From positions 558,001 through 622,000 of the forward strand of contig JBMNKL010000001.1 of NCBI GenBank assembly GCA_050952225.1: a stretch of DNA of 64,000 nt, read 5' to 3'. The DNA comes from JBMNKL01 sp050952225 (GTDB taxonomy: Bacteria; Bacillota; Clostridia; Acetivibrionales; DTU013). Made by a program: the position numbers and the translations under genes. A model generated the notes under the pieces. It was given only the letters and a program-made list of their open reading frames with translations. It was not told the origin of the DNA and made no database searches. Below are positions 1 through 9,733 of this stretch, in pieces (the stretch's first letter is position 1; each line of letters begins with the position of its first letter).

Positions 1-340
1 ACAACACTGAATAAGTTTCATCCGTGAGCGAAAAGACCATGTACGGGAATTTTCTGCCCATATCCCTGAATTTTTTGAGGAAAGGCAATCCGTAAAAAAT
101 ATGCCTGCTGTTAATAAAGAGTGTCGTAACTGCAACCGTTGCGATGGACGCCCCCGATGCCAGGAGGCCCGTCAGAACAAACTGCAGTGAACCGGCGTAA
201 ACAACCAGGCTGGAAAGAAGCGCCCACACCCAGTTGTAGCCGGTTTGCTGAAACAAGATCCCGAAAGCGTACCCAAGGAATAAATAACCGAACATAACGG
301 GAACAGTCTTCCTGAAACAGAACTTTATCATTATAGCCAT
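1..340 (-). CDS. azlC: AzlC-family branched-chain amino acid exporter subunit (partial, 3' end outside window)
   Basis: Reading from an ATG at 340 towards position 1 gives 113 residues with no stop, so the gene is cut by the window edge. The protein starts MAIMIKFCFRKTVPVMFGY and continues with hydrophobic segments containing YAGSLQFVL and FINSRHIFYG, then FSLTDETYSVL. These are hallmarks of AzlC, the large membrane subunit of AzlCD exporters for branched-chain amino acids and analogues. It is distinct from the second, complete azlC at 21.4-22.1 kb. AzlD would be expected beyond the window. Family call is firm; substrate is inferred from the family. Confidence 0.85.
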   Translation of the reverse strand, partial: MAIMIKFCFRKTVPVMFGYLFLGYAFGILFQQTGYNWVWALLSSLVVYAGSLQFVLTGLLASGASIATVAVTTLFINSRHIFYGLPFLKKFRDMGRKFPYMVFSLTDETYSVL

Positions 341-495
341 ACCTCACATTAGCAACCGCGGGCTCGGAAACCGCAATTACAAAAATGTCCTGATATAACG
401 CGTATTATACCATAGTACGCTTTGCGGCTACAATTAAATTATCGTCAAGGGAGGACGTAATCTCCCGGGCAATCACTGCTTTACTGCTTTTTGCT

Positions 496-1605
496 CTATT
501 CGGCAGCTTTAAAATTGTAAACGGGCTTTATTATATCAACTATCTCTACAGTATCTTGTATATTATCAATTATTTCATCCATCGGCTTGTAGGCCAGGGC
601 GCATTCATCAAGGGTCGATTTATTCACGGTGGTTGTATATATGCCTTTCATCGATTCCTTAAACTCCTCAAGGCTGATGGTCGCTTTTGCCTTTCTCCTG
701 CTCATCACCCTTCCTGCCCCGTGGGGAGCTGAATAATTCCAGTCCTTGTTGCCTTTCCCGATGCAAATGAGGCTTCCGTCCCGCATATTTATCGGTATCA
801 GCACCCTCTCGCCCTTTCGCGCGGAAATGGCGCCCTTTCTAAGAATCATGCTGTCAAGGTCTATATAATTGTGTATAGTGGTAAACTGCTCCGCAACTTC
901 AAAGCCCATCCTGGTTACTATTTCGTCGACAATGGCCTTGCGGTTGTATACGGCATACTGCTGGACTATTTTCATATCATGCAGGTAATCCTCATAGCTT
1001 TTGCCCTGTACATAAGCCAATTGCCTGCTGATTTTCGAAGGATTGCCGGCAGCCATAAGTTCCCTGTACCCCCGTTCCTGGTAGTATTCCGCGACTTGCT
1101 TACCCAAGTGCCTGCTCCCGGAATGGACCACCAGGTACAACGCCCCGTCTTTATCCCTGTTGACTTCAATAAAGTGGTTCCCGCCTCCCAGCGTGCCTAC
1201 GCTCAGCACCGCCCGCTCAAGATTGACGTGTTTTTTGCAGGCAAGGCTGGCCAGGTCTATATTGTCGGCGTACCTGTGCCGTTTTTTCCTGATATCAAAT
1301 CCCGCGGGAATATGGGCATATATAATCTTGTCCAGTTTTTCGAGGTTAATCTCTTGCTTAAGTTTCAGGGTCTCCATGCCGCAGCCTATATCGACGCCGA
1401 CCAGGTTCGGCACAATTTTGTCCGTTATCGTCATTGTCGTGCCGATGGTGCAGCCGGCACCGGCATGTGCGTCAGGCATTATCCTGATGATACTGTCTTT
1501 AGTGAACTCCTGGCTGCACAGCTCCAGTATCTGGGAATAAGCTTCTCCTTCCAGGTTATCGGTAAACACTTTTGCTGTATTGTATTTTCCCTTTATCTCA
1601 ATCAT
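496..1605 (-). CDS. rtcB: RtcB-family RNA ligase
   Basis: About 369 residues from the ATG at 1605, which has AGGTGG just upstream; an in-frame ATG at 1641 lacks a good ribosome binding site. Conserved RtcB motifs are visible: GVDIGCGM (metal-binding Cys), GTLGGGNHFIEV, HSGSRHLG and SAPHGAGR (the histidine region that takes the guanylate). RtcB joins RNA ends bearing 2',3'-cyclic phosphate or 3'-phosphate to 5'-OH ends using GTP and Mn2+. The protein is shorter than E. coli RtcB (about 408 aa), like the compact bacterial paralogues. No RNA cyclase or archease gene is adjacent, so the RNA target is unknown. Confidence 0.9.
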   Translation of the reverse strand: MIEIKGKYNTAKVFTDNLEGEAYSQILELCSQEFTKDSIIRIMPDAHAGAGCTIGTTMTITDKIVPNLVGVDIGCGMETLKLKQEINLEKLDKIIYAHIPAGFDIRKKRHRYADNIDLASLACKKHVNLERAVLSVGTLGGGNHFIEVNRDKDGALYLVVHSGSRHLGKQVAEYYQERGYRELMAAGNPSKISRQLAYVQGKSYEDYLHDMKIVQQYAVYNRKAIVDEIVTRMGFEVAEQFTTIHNYIDLDSMILRKGAISARKGERVLIPINMRDGSLICIGKGNKDWNYSAPHGAGRVMSRRKAKATISLEEFKESMKGIYTTTVNKSTLDECALAYKPMDEIIDNIQDTVEIVDIIKPVYNFKAAE

Positions 1606-1821
1606 GTTTCCACCTGCCTCGTTTCGCAGCATTTTTTTCATATACGGATATGCAAGATACTGAATATAACGGCACTGACTTGATTACATTTTCAAAGCCA
1701 AGATTCTTTGAAAAAATTCTTATCGAATACTTGGGTTTATGTCTTGTAACATCGTTTTCTTTTGCAAGCTGTGCCGGGATGCTATTGAAGAACCTTATAA
1801 TAGCATTGGATAGCATATTTA

Positions 1822-1960
1822 TCAAGCCATCTTATCCTTTTTGCCATCCGGATATCTGGCTTGCCGGGGTCTGTCTGTATCTGGAATGATACCGGCAATT
1901 TCGTACCCGTATCTCTGATAGAATTCGTAAGGATGGCCCAACAGACGAAGAGTCCAAGGA
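1822..1960 (-). pseudogene. GNAT acetyltransferase C-terminal remnant
   Basis: On the minus strand the segment encodes GHPYEFYQRYGYEIAGIIPD, the usual C-terminal region of GNAT N-acetyltransferases. Just after it the matching ending (GKPDIRMAKRI) continues in another frame, so a small indel is present as well. No N-terminal acetyl-CoA binding half is seen, because the upstream sequence is the glycine-rich 3' end of the TPM gene. A short decayed fragment is the most likely reading. Confidence 0.55.
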
Positions 1961-1964
1961 ACGC

Positions 1965-2801
1965 CTAGAACCCTCCGCTGCTTCCGCCTCCTCCGCTTCT
2001 TCCGCCGCCTCCGGATGAACCTCGGAAGCTGCCGCCGCCATAGCCTCCGCGGCCACCGCCGAAGCCGCCGCCGCCCCATCCTCCGCGGCCACCGCCAAAG
2101 AACCGGCTGAAAAAGAGCAACCTGAATAAGAAGCTGGTAATTCGGAACCTGAAGAAAATACCATCTATTGCGATATAAAGAATGAGTATGATAATTGAAG
2201 AGTAGTTGCTTTTGCCTGTATGCCCGGGATATGCATAAGAATCGGGCGGAGTGTATGGAGCGTGCGGAACGCGCGCTGTGCTTCCCATGTCCACAGTCAC
2301 GCCATATTCAGCCGCAACTGCTTCGACAATGGCAATATAACCATACAAAAACCCGTTATCAAAATCATCTTCCTTGAGATAAGGATTCATGACGTCGAGC
2401 CTTATCCGTGCGGCTTTTATGTCGGGAAGGGCCCCTTCAAGGCCATATCCTACTTCTATCCTTAATTTTCTCTCGGAAATTGAGGCCAGTATGAGAACGC
2501 CGTTATCCTTGTCCTTTTGGCCGATTCCCCATTTTTCAAACAGGTCAACGGCATAAGCGTCAATATCCTGGCCTTCGAGAGAGTTTACCGTCACTGCCAC
2601 TACCTGCGCGGAAGTTTTTTCTTCAAGCTGCTTACCGATGCCCAATATCTTCTCCTCGGTGCTTTGGCTTAAAACCCCGGCAAAATCATTGACGAAAAAT
2701 CCAGGAGTCGGGTCCGGGTAATTCACCTCGGCACGGACTGCTGAAGGGAACACGAACAGTGCTATTAAGATAATAACAGCTGCTTTGAAAAACTTCCTCA
2801 C
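1965..2801 (-). CDS. TPM-domain (YgcG-like) secreted/membrane protein with Gly-rich tail
   Basis: 278 residues. A signal peptide (about 1-24, ending SAVRA) is followed by a TPM domain (about 30-165) with FVNDFAGVLS, AVDLFEKWGIGQKDKDNGVLIL and RIEVGYGLEGALPD. A membrane segment lies near 205-235, and the last 45 residues are an almost pure Gly/Ser/Arg tail. TPM-domain proteins are membrane-anchored and often paired with LemA, as here: lemA lies 112 bp upstream on the same strand. Exact function is unknown. The tail is low-complexity DNA and may be prone to indels. Confidence 0.85.
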   Translation of the reverse strand: MRKFFKAAVIILIALFVFPSAVRAEVNYPDPTPGFFVNDFAGVLSQSTEEKILGIGKQLEEKTSAQVVAVTVNSLEGQDIDAYAVDLFEKWGIGQKDKDNGVLILASISERKLRIEVGYGLEGALPDIKAARIRLDVMNPYLKEDDFDNGFLYGYIAIVEAVAAEYGVTVDMGSTARVPHAPYTPPDSYAYPGHTGKSNYSSIIILILYIAIDGIFFRFRITSFLFRLLFFSRFFGGGRGGWGGGGFGGGRGGYGGGSFRGSSGGGGRSGGGGSSGGF

Positions 2802-2913
2802 TAATAGTCCCTCTTTCTTGCTTGATTGATGATGCGGTCCTGGCTTGTTTTACACCACGATATTTACCACGTATCGCTTGAAAGCGCTATGAATATATTA
2901 CAAAAGCCTTTTG

Positions 2914-3546
2914 TTAAAACTTGACTTTAGGGGCTTCTTTCGCTTCGGAAGAGGCCTCAAAATAATCCATCGGCTTGAATCCCATCAGGCGGGCGAAAAT
3001 ATTCCCGGGGAACCTTGAGATTCTGGTATTGTAAGCCTGCACGGATTCAATGAACCGTTTTCTTTCAACAGATACCCTGTTTTCCGAACCTTCGATCTGC
3101 TCCTGCAGGTTGGTAAAGTGTTCGCTTGCTTTCAGTTCCGGGTAGTTTTCCACCAGGAACAGTATGCTTCTGCCCGCAGATACTATTCTGTCATAAGCCT
3201 GGAGTTTGTCGGCCACATCGGCTGAACCGCCTTGCAACACATTGTTTGCGCTGGCAATATCGTCTGCTTCATTGAGAATTTTACTTCTTGCTTCGGCAAT
3301 TTTGCTGAAAACCTTTTCTTCGTGCTGAATGTAGCCCTTGACTGTTTCTACTTCATTTATTATCAGGTCCGCCCTTCTTTGCATAACGTTTTCGACCTGC
3401 GCCCATTTGCTTTGCACATCCTGCTCGGCTACCACAAGGCCATTGTACGTAGAAATCGAGCTGATTATCAATATTGCCGCCACCAGGACAACAATGCCTA
3501 TTTTTATCCTTCTGCTCCAGATATACGAATTGTAGCCGTGATTCAT
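2914..3546 (-). CDS. lemA: LemA family protein
   Basis: 210 residues from the ATG at 3546, with AAGGAGG about 12 nt upstream. There is one N-terminal transmembrane helix (about 15-37), then a long helical domain with STYNGLVVAEQDVQSKWAQV and ending in the typical ARLMGFKP segment. LemA proteins are small membrane-anchored helical bundles of poorly defined role. Co-occurrence with the TPM gene downstream suggests a shared envelope function and probably one transcript. Confidence 0.92.
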   Translation of the reverse strand: MNHGYNSYIWSRRIKIGIVVLVAAILIISSISTYNGLVVAEQDVQSKWAQVENVMQRRADLIINEVETVKGYIQHEEKVFSKIAEARSKILNEADDIASANNVLQGGSADVADKLQAYDRIVSAGRSILFLVENYPELKASEHFTNLQEQIEGSENRVSVERKRFIESVQAYNTRISRFPGNIFARLMGFKPMDYFEASSEAKEAPKVKF

Positions 3547-3802
3547 ACCAGTACATGCCTCCTTAAATAGTCTATATTCTTATAATACCATTCAAACCCA
3601 TGAATATGAATAGTTCTATAATGTTAAACGTTAAAAGAAGAATAAATGTCTGATCCGGCGCAGGGATGTTTCAGACAGGCTTCACTCGATTGACGGCCGG
3701 GTGCTATTGCATTTGCAAAAAGTGTATGTTAAAGTTTATGTTAAAATAAACCGCGATTTCCCGGGCGGATTTCCCGCCAGAAACCTAAAAGGGGGCCAGT
3801 TT

Positions 3803-5137
3803 ATGCGTAACTATAGCGCAGATGATATCAGGCGGATTGTAAAAGATGAAGATGTGAGGTTTATCAGGCTGCAATTCACGGATATATTCGGCATGCTGAA
3901 AAATGTCGCCATCACATCCGCACAACTGGATAAAGCGCTCAACAACATGTGCATGTTCGACGGTTCATCAATAGAAGGATTTGTCAGGATCGAGGAATCT
4001 GACATGTATCTCAGGCCTGATCCAAGCACGTTTGCCATTTTCCCATGGAAACCCCAGTTCGGGAAAGTCGCCAGGATGATATGTGATGTTTATAACCCGG
4101 ACGGGACTCCGTTCGAGGGTGACCCCAGGTATGTGCTGAGAAGGGCGCTGAAGAAGGCGGCTGATATGGGATATGACGGGTTCAATGTAGGCCCTGAATG
4201 TGAGTTTTTCCTGTTCCTTACGGATAATGAGGGGAAACCGACATTGATAACCCATGATAATGCAAGTTATTTTGATTTAGGGCCGGTCGACCACGGCGAA
4301 AACGCAAGGCGGGATATGTGCATGGTCCTGGAGGAAATGGGTTTTGAAATAGAAGCCTCGCATCATGAAGTTGCTCCCGGCCAGCATGAAATAGACTTTA
4401 AATATGAGAATGCGCTTGCAACCGCAGACAATATTATGACTTTTAAACTTGTGGTAAAAACAATTGCGCACAAAAACGGCCTTCACGCCACGTTCATGCC
4501 AAAGCCGATTTCGGGAATCCATGGTTCGGGCATGCACACAAACTGCTCCCTTACCAGGAACGGCAAAAATGCTTTTTATGATGAAAAAGATCCGCTGAAG
4601 CTGAGCCAGGAGGCATACTGGTTTATTGGAGGGCTTTTGAAAAACATGAGAGCCATCACGGCTTTAACAAACCCGACAGTAAATTCGTACAAGAGGCTTG
4701 TTCCCGGCTATGAAGCCCCTATATATATTGCCTGGTCGGCCAGGAATCGCAGCCCGCTGATAAGGATACCCGCCGCAAGGGAAGAGGCTACAAGGCTGGA
4801 ATTGAGATGTCCCGATCCGTCCTGCAACCCGTACCTTGCGCTGGCGGCTATATTGTGCGCGGGCCTGGACGGGGTTGAGAACAGGATACAGCCTCCTGAG
4901 CCTATAGATAAGAACATTTTTGAAATGACACCTGCCCAGAGGGCTGAAAAAGAGATAGAATCCCTGCCCTCAAGTCTTAAGGAAGCCATTGATGAAATGG
5001 AAAAGAGCGAATTTGCCAGGAAGGTCCTGGGAGAGCACATATTTAAAAAGTATATCGAGGCAAAGAACGAGGAATGGGAGCAATACAGGACAAGGATCAG
5101 CAACTGGGAGCTGGACATGTACCTTACTAAGTACTGA
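3803..5137 (+). CDS. glnA: Glutamine synthetase, type I
   Basis: 444 residues from the ATG at 3803, preceded by AAAGGGGGCC; an upstream in-frame start at 3701 would add a non-conserved extension. It catalyses ATP-dependent amidation of glutamate with ammonium in the cytosol. Visible motifs: MFDGSSIEGF (N-terminal beta-grasp), GPECEFFLF (metal-binding Glu), KPISGIHGSGMH (ATP/metal), and NPTVNSYKRLVPGYEAP followed by SARNRSPLIRIP. Length and the absence of the adenylylation tyrosine region fit the feedback-inhibited GSI-alpha class of Gram-positives. No glnR is adjacent. Confidence 0.97.
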   Translation: MRNYSADDIRRIVKDEDVRFIRLQFTDIFGMLKNVAITSAQLDKALNNMCMFDGSSIEGFVRIEESDMYLRPDPSTFAIFPWKPQFGKVARMICDVYNPDGTPFEGDPRYVLRRALKKAADMGYDGFNVGPECEFFLFLTDNEGKPTLITHDNASYFDLGPVDHGENARRDMCMVLEEMGFEIEASHHEVAPGQHEIDFKYENALATADNIMTFKLVVKTIAHKNGLHATFMPKPISGIHGSGMHTNCSLTRNGKNAFYDEKDPLKLSQEAYWFIGGLLKNMRAITALTNPTVNSYKRLVPGYEAPIYIAWSARNRSPLIRIPAAREEATRLELRCPDPSCNPYLALAAILCAGLDGVENRIQPPEPIDKNIFEMTPAQRAEKEIESLPSSLKEAIDEMEKSEFARKVLGEHIFKKYIEAKNEEWEQYRTRISNWELDMYLTKY

Positions 5138-5256
5138 TAAGCGTTTTGCCGGGATTCACGCCTTATGCCTGTTAAAACTGTCTTTGTTATAAAGCTGTCT
5201 TTGATATAATATAATGTAAATATGTGTATATATTGCTATAAACACGGAGAACGCTT

Positions 5257-6189
5257 ATGTTCAAAAAAAAGATACTGATTATTGATGATACCGAGCTTAC
5301 GGTTAAGCTGGTAAAAGATATACTGACAGAGAAAGGCTATGAGGTCGTGTCGGCAAATAACGGTATTGACGGTATCAGGATGGTAACGGTTGAAAAACCC
5401 GATTTGGTCCTTCTTGATGTTGTTATGCCGGGAATTGACGGTTTTGAGGTAATAAAACAGCTCAGGCAGGATGAGAGCAACAACCTTTTGCCTATTATTA
5501 TTTTAACGGGGAAGGGCAACGAAGAAGACAAGCTGGTCGGGCTTGAGCTTGGAGCCGATGACTACATCACCAAGCCGTTCAACCCCCGTGAGCTGGTAAG
5601 CCGGGTCAAAAACACTTTGCTTCGCATAGACAGGAACAGGTGGGCCAATCCTCTGACCGGATTGCCCGGCAATACCGAGATACAGGCGGAAATCAACAGA
5701 AGGATTGCAAAGAATATGAAGTTCTCGGTATTGTATCTCGATATTGACAATTTCAAGGCATATAACGACGTTTATGGCTTTGCGCGCGGCGACACCGCCA
5801 TAAAGATGATAGCGGACATACTGGCGGATAATTCCCGGACTTTCGGTTCCCCGGACGATTTTACCGGTCATATTGGCGGCGACGATTTTGTAGTCATCAC
5901 TTCACCTGAATATGCGGACGTCCTTTGTGAAAATATCATAAAGGAATTTGATGAAAGGGTCCCGCAGCTGTATTCCGATGAAGACAGAAAAGCCGGGTTC
6001 ATAACTACGACCAGCAGGAGGGGAGATATCATCAGGTACCCGGTAATGACAATTTCAATTGCAGTCGTATCAAACCAATTCAGGGTACTGGGCAATCATA
6101 TTGAAGTTGGCGAGATAGCCGCCGAGTTGAAGAAAAAGGCCAAATCCATGGCAGGCAGCGTTTACCTGAAAGATAGGCGAAGAAAATAA
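5257..6189 (+). CDS. Response regulator with GGDEF-type output domain
   Basis: 310 residues. An N-terminal receiver domain (about 4-122) has D10/D11, phospho-acceptor D54 (LVLLDVVMPG) and K105 (DYITKPF). A linker with NPLTGLPGN leads to a GGDEF-like domain (about 130-300). The signature reads GGDDF at 206-210 instead of GG[D/E]EF, and no RxxD inhibitory site stands just upstream. Such PleD-like proteins make cyclic di-GMP on phosphorylation, but the changed signature makes activity uncertain; it could instead bind GTP or act as a sensor. No histidine kinase is adjacent. Confidence 0.88.
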   Translation: MFKKKILIIDDTELTVKLVKDILTEKGYEVVSANNGIDGIRMVTVEKPDLVLLDVVMPGIDGFEVIKQLRQDESNNLLPIIILTGKGNEEDKLVGLELGADDYITKPFNPRELVSRVKNTLLRIDRNRWANPLTGLPGNTEIQAEINRRIAKNMKFSVLYLDIDNFKAYNDVYGFARGDTAIKMIADILADNSRTFGSPDDFTGHIGGDDFVVITSPEYADVLCENIIKEFDERVPQLYSDEDRKAGFITTTSRRGDIIRYPVMTISIAVVSNQFRVLGNHIEVGEIAAELKKKAKSMAGSVYLKDRRRK

Positions 6190-6208
6190 ATAAACGGGAG
6201 CGTTGTTT

Positions 6209-6821
6209 ATGAAACAATATATAAAGTGTGGAGCCAGGATTTTATATGATTATATAATATCACTGATAGTATTTGTAGTTTTGCTCTATCCCTTTATAGG
6301 CTTGACAGGGGACAGGCTTTATATTTGGCTTCCGCTGTACAGCTTCGTAATGTTCCTGCTCGCTTTCTGTCTCATATATATGGAAATGAAGGACCAGGGA
6401 ATAAAAGAAGGAAAACCGCAGAACAAGATGAATCCTTACCCCTTGAAAGGACTTGTATATGGGCTTTTCAGCATCATTCCGCTGTTGGTTGTATTCACTG
6501 TCGTATCGGCAATCCCCATAGAAGACCCGGTAATGAATAATTTAAGGCACGTGGCAATAAATGCTTTTTTAGGGACCGCTTTACTTCTTCTTCAAGTGGT
6601 TCGACGAATCAGTGACAGGGTATATCGCGTCCATAATGTTGATACCCGTCATATCCATGCTTGGTTATCTTGCCGGATACTACGGGTTTCATCTGAAGAG
6701 CCGGATATTTGGAAAGAAAGAGATTGCCAAAGAACCTGAATTCAAAAAAAGCCCATGGAATCCCACCTTGAACCAAGGGAAAAAACCAGGAACAAAAAAG
6801 AAAAAGAATAGCAAACAGTGA
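6209..6821 (+). pseudogene. Multi-pass membrane protein of unknown function, frameshifted
   Basis: Start chosen at the ATG at 6209, eight bases after CGGGAG; a TTG at 6203 is also in frame. The reading frame breaks near 6572-6574: removing one G from a GGG run restores a continuous protein of about 203 residues passing through GPLYFFFKWFDESVTGYIA. It has four to five hydrophobic segments and a very basic C-terminus (KKPGTKKKKNSKQ). I do not recognise the family. The single-base slip in a homopolymer may be a sequencing error rather than true decay. Confidence 0.65.
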
Positions 6822-6898
6822 TTGTAATATGTCCAACCCGTCCTGGAATATCCTTATAGTAAATTTGTATTGGAACTTGTAAAGGGAGACGGGGAAAT

Positions 6899-7612
6899 AT
6901 GATAGTAATCATGAGAAAATCCAATGTGATCCTGATAAGCCTTATCTTTGCATTGCTTCTTGCCATATACAGCTTGAATATGAATGCCAATACACAGGTA
7001 TCCGTGGTTACCGGCGAAAAGCAGGGGGTAAAAACCATTGTCGTCGACGCTGGACATGGCGGGGAAGATCCGGGCAAGGTCAGCAGTTACAGCAGCTTGA
7101 AAGAAAAGGACTTGAACCTGAAAATTGCGTTTAAGGTAAAGGAATTTCTGGAGCAGGACAATTATCGCGTAATAATGACCAGGGAGGAAGATAAGCTGAC
7201 ATACAGCGAAGGAACGACCAACATATATGACAAGAGGCTGCAAGACCTTACCCGGAGAAAGGAAATCATGGATAACAGCGGCGCGGATATCGTAGTAAGC
7301 ATACATATGAACAGCTTTAGTGAAACGCAATATTACGGCGCCCAGACGTTCTATCCCGCTAATTCACCGGAAAGCTTGAAACTTGCCATGTGCATCCAGG
7401 ACTCGCTCAGGGATAACGTGGATAAGAACAATAAGCGAAGGCCGCAGGAAAAGGGGCCTATTGTAATACTTACAAACCTTAAGACGCCAACGACCATTGT
7501 GGAATGCGGGTTCCTGTCCAACCCTGATGAGGAACGCAAACTGGGTATGGACGATTACCAGGATTTGTTGGCAAAAGCCATAAAAATTGGGATCGACAAT
7601 TACTTTAAGTAG
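6899..7612 (+). CDS. cwlD: N-acetylmuramoyl-L-alanine amidase CwlD-like
   Basis: 237 residues. An N-terminal signal/anchor helix (about 10-28) is followed by an Amidase_3 domain: IVVDAGHGGEDPGK (zinc His), a conserved Glu after the SSYSSLKEKD segment, SIHMNSF (zinc His) and IVECGFLSNPDEE (catalytic Glu). In spore formers CwlD removes peptide side chains from muramic acid so that muramic-delta-lactam can form in the spore cortex. Domain architecture (anchor plus single amidase domain) matches CwlD rather than autolysins with repeats. Start at the ATG at 6899; an ATG at 6911 is possible. Confidence 0.85.
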   Translation: MIVIMRKSNVILISLIFALLLAIYSLNMNANTQVSVVTGEKQGVKTIVVDAGHGGEDPGKVSSYSSLKEKDLNLKIAFKVKEFLEQDNYRVIMTREEDKLTYSEGTTNIYDKRLQDLTRRKEIMDNSGADIVVSIHMNSFSETQYYGAQTFYPANSPESLKLAMCIQDSLRDNVDKNNKRRPQEKGPIVILTNLKTPTTIVECGFLSNPDEERKLGMDDYQDLLAKAIKIGIDNYFK

Positions 7613-7671
7613 GTTTAACGGAATACTCTTAAAGGCTCTCCAAGGTGGTTATAATCCGTAACAAGCAATAT

Positions 7672-7700
7672 TTGACAAAAAAATATCAAAGTTGTATAAT
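7672..7700 (+). promoter_or_regulatory. SigA-type promoter of rex with overlapping imperfect palindrome
   Basis: TTGACA at 7672-7677 and TATAAT at 7695-7700 are separated by exactly 17 bases. The segment 7671-7690 is an imperfect inverted repeat (TTTGACA ... TATCAAA) lying over the -35 box. Rex repressors bind palindromes with TTG...CAA ends, so autoregulation is plausible but not shown. Confidence 0.75.
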
Positions 7701-7733
7701 TTAATTATCTGATAAAAGAATGAGGGGTAATGC

Positions 7734-8372
7734 ATGGCTCCAAAGAAGAAAGTCTCTATTGCGGTAATAAGGCGGCTTCCAAGGTATTACAGGTATCTGT
7801 CCGATTTGCTGGCGATGGATATAAAAAGGATATCATCAAAGGAGCTAAGCAAAAGAATGGGCATTACCGCGTCCCAGATACGGCAGGACCTTAATTGTTT
7901 CGGAGGGATTTGGACAGCAAGGCTATGGTTATAACGTTGAACTCCTCTTTAATGAAATAGCGAATATTCTTGGCATCAATAATAAATACCAGGTAATTAT
8001 ATTGGGAGCGGGAAACGTGGGGCAGGCGCTTGCATATTACGAGAATTTTGAAAAAGAGGGTTTCATATCACCGGTATTTTTGATGTGAAACCCGAACTTA
8101 TAGGCAAAAAGATCAACAACCTTGAAATCATGCATATGGATAAGCTTGATGATTTCGTAAGCCAAAACAAAGTTGACATAGCCATAATTTCAGTTCCTTA
8201 CGACCAGGCCCGGGAGGTGGCGGAAAGAGCCGCCCGCCTCGGCATTAAAGGCTTGTGGAATTTCTCGCCGATGGACCTGAATCTGCCTTACGATACGGTT
8301 ATAGAAAACGTGCACCTGAGCGACAGCTTAATGGTGCTGGGCTACAAAATCAAGGACAGATTCGGGAGATAA
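7734..8372 (+). pseudogene. rex: Redox-sensing repressor Rex, with two compensating frameshifts
   Basis: The frame starting at ATG 7734 gives a winged-helix N-terminus with VIRRLPRYYRYLSDLL, ISSKELSKRMGITASQIRQD and LNCFGG. It shifts at a GGG run (7905-7907, one G too many) to FGQQGYGYNVELLFNEI and VIILGAGNVGQAL, the NADH-binding Rossmann loop. It shifts back near 8066-8072 (one base missing) to GIFDVKPELIGKKI and through to the end at LGYKIKDRFGR. With both corrected the protein is 212 residues, normal for Rex, which derepresses fermentation genes at high NADH/NAD+. Sequencing error is as likely as true inactivation. Confidence 0.85.
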
Positions 8373-8374
8373 GA

Positions 8375-9650
8375 TCAAAGCTTGTTAAATGTTTCGAAAA
8401 ACTCCGGGTACACGATATCGACGGCTTGTGTTTTCCTAATAAGCGTTTCGCCTGTTGCGGCAAGACTGGCCACGGTCAAGGCCATTGCCAGCGAGTGGTT
8501 GTTGTTGCTGTCTACTACGGTTCCCTTGAGGCTTTCCTTGCCTTCAATCACAAGACCGTCTTCCGTCTCTGTAATTTTAGCGCCCATTTTGGTTAGCTCA
8601 AGCGTAAGTGCCTTGATTTTACCGGATTCCTTTATTTTAAACCCTGAAAGTCCTGTGATTTCGGTAGTGCCTTGCGCATAAGCGGCAGCGACTATTATGA
8701 CCGGCAGTTCGTCGATAATATTCGGGACAAGCTGACCGTCTATCTTGACTCCGGTCAGCGGGGATGACACTACGTGTATATCGGCTACTTTTTCATTGCC
8801 GGCGAATCTCTCGTCAAGATATTCTATTTTTGCTCCCATGGATTTATAGATATCGATTATTCCCGCCCTGGTCGGATTTACGCCTACGTTTCTTACGACG
8901 ATGTCCGAATTGGGCACGAGGAGCGCCGCGGTAATAAAATACGAGGCCATGGATATATCTCCGGGTATTGATACGTGCTGCGCATAAAGATTTTCAACGG
9001 CATGGCTCGTAACCTCCAATCCGTTGGTTTTTATGTCTGGCGCCGAAGTAATTGAGCATGAGCTCGGTATGGTCCCTTGATTTGACCGCTTCTCTTATTA
9101 CAGTATCGCCGTCGGCGTATAAGCCGGCCAGGATTAACGGCGACTTTATATGGGTTTCATGAATGGACAGGTCAAAACTTGTACCTTTGAGAACAGCAGG
9201 GGATATGGACAGCGGACAGAGGTTGCAGTCGTCCTTTCCGGAAATAACCGCTCCCATTTGTTTCAGGTAGTCTACTACCTTGCCGACAGGCTTTTTCATG
9301 GCGGAATCATTTCTTACAAGGTCGGAATTGAACGGTTGTCCGCAAAGAACTCCAAGCAGCAGCCTTAAAGCTGTGCCGGAGCGGCCTGCGTTAAGCGCCG
9401 AAGAGGGGGCTTGGAGCCCGTAAATACCTTTGCCATGCACTTTAACCCTGTTTTGTTGCAGGATTTCTACGCTTACCTGCATTTTGCGGAAACAATCGAT
9501 GGCACTGATGCAATCCTCGCTTAACAGGAAGTTGTCGATCTCGGTTGTGCCACTGGCAAGGGCGCCGAAAACAATTGCCCTGAAAGATATGGACTTATCA
9601 CCGGGAACAGTCACTTCTCCCTTCAACTTGCTTCTGCTTTCGATTAACAC
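8375..9650 (-). pseudogene. aroA: 3-phosphoshikimate 1-carboxyvinyltransferase (EPSP synthase), frameshifted
   Basis: The N-terminal part (9650 down to about 9039) has VPGDKSISFRA, NAGRSGTALRLL and RNDSAMKKPV. The C-terminal part continues in another frame from IKTNGLEVTSH through IPGDISMASYF, IIDELPVIIVAAA and NNNHSLAMAL. One extra base at 9038 explains the break; corrected length is about 424 residues, normal for the enzyme that joins shikimate-3-phosphate and PEP. Last gene of the minus-strand operon aroF-tyrA-aroA, convergent with rex (3 bp apart). Confidence 0.9.
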
Positions 9651-9733
9651 GTTCTACCCCCCTGGTATGTCAGGTTAATTGATATTATTACCTGTGGTAT
9701 TTTTTTAGATTTGTCAGGTGCCCGTGATGAAGG

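Noticed and set aside
871..1683. 270-codon plus-strand frame
   Set aside because: It lies antisense within rtcB, whose conserved motifs on the minus strand are clear; no family likeness or ribosome binding site.
1822..2164. Two overlapping Arg- or Ala-rich minus-strand frames
   Set aside because: They are other-frame readings of the glycine-rich 3' end of the TPM gene; only the short GNAT-like tail was kept.
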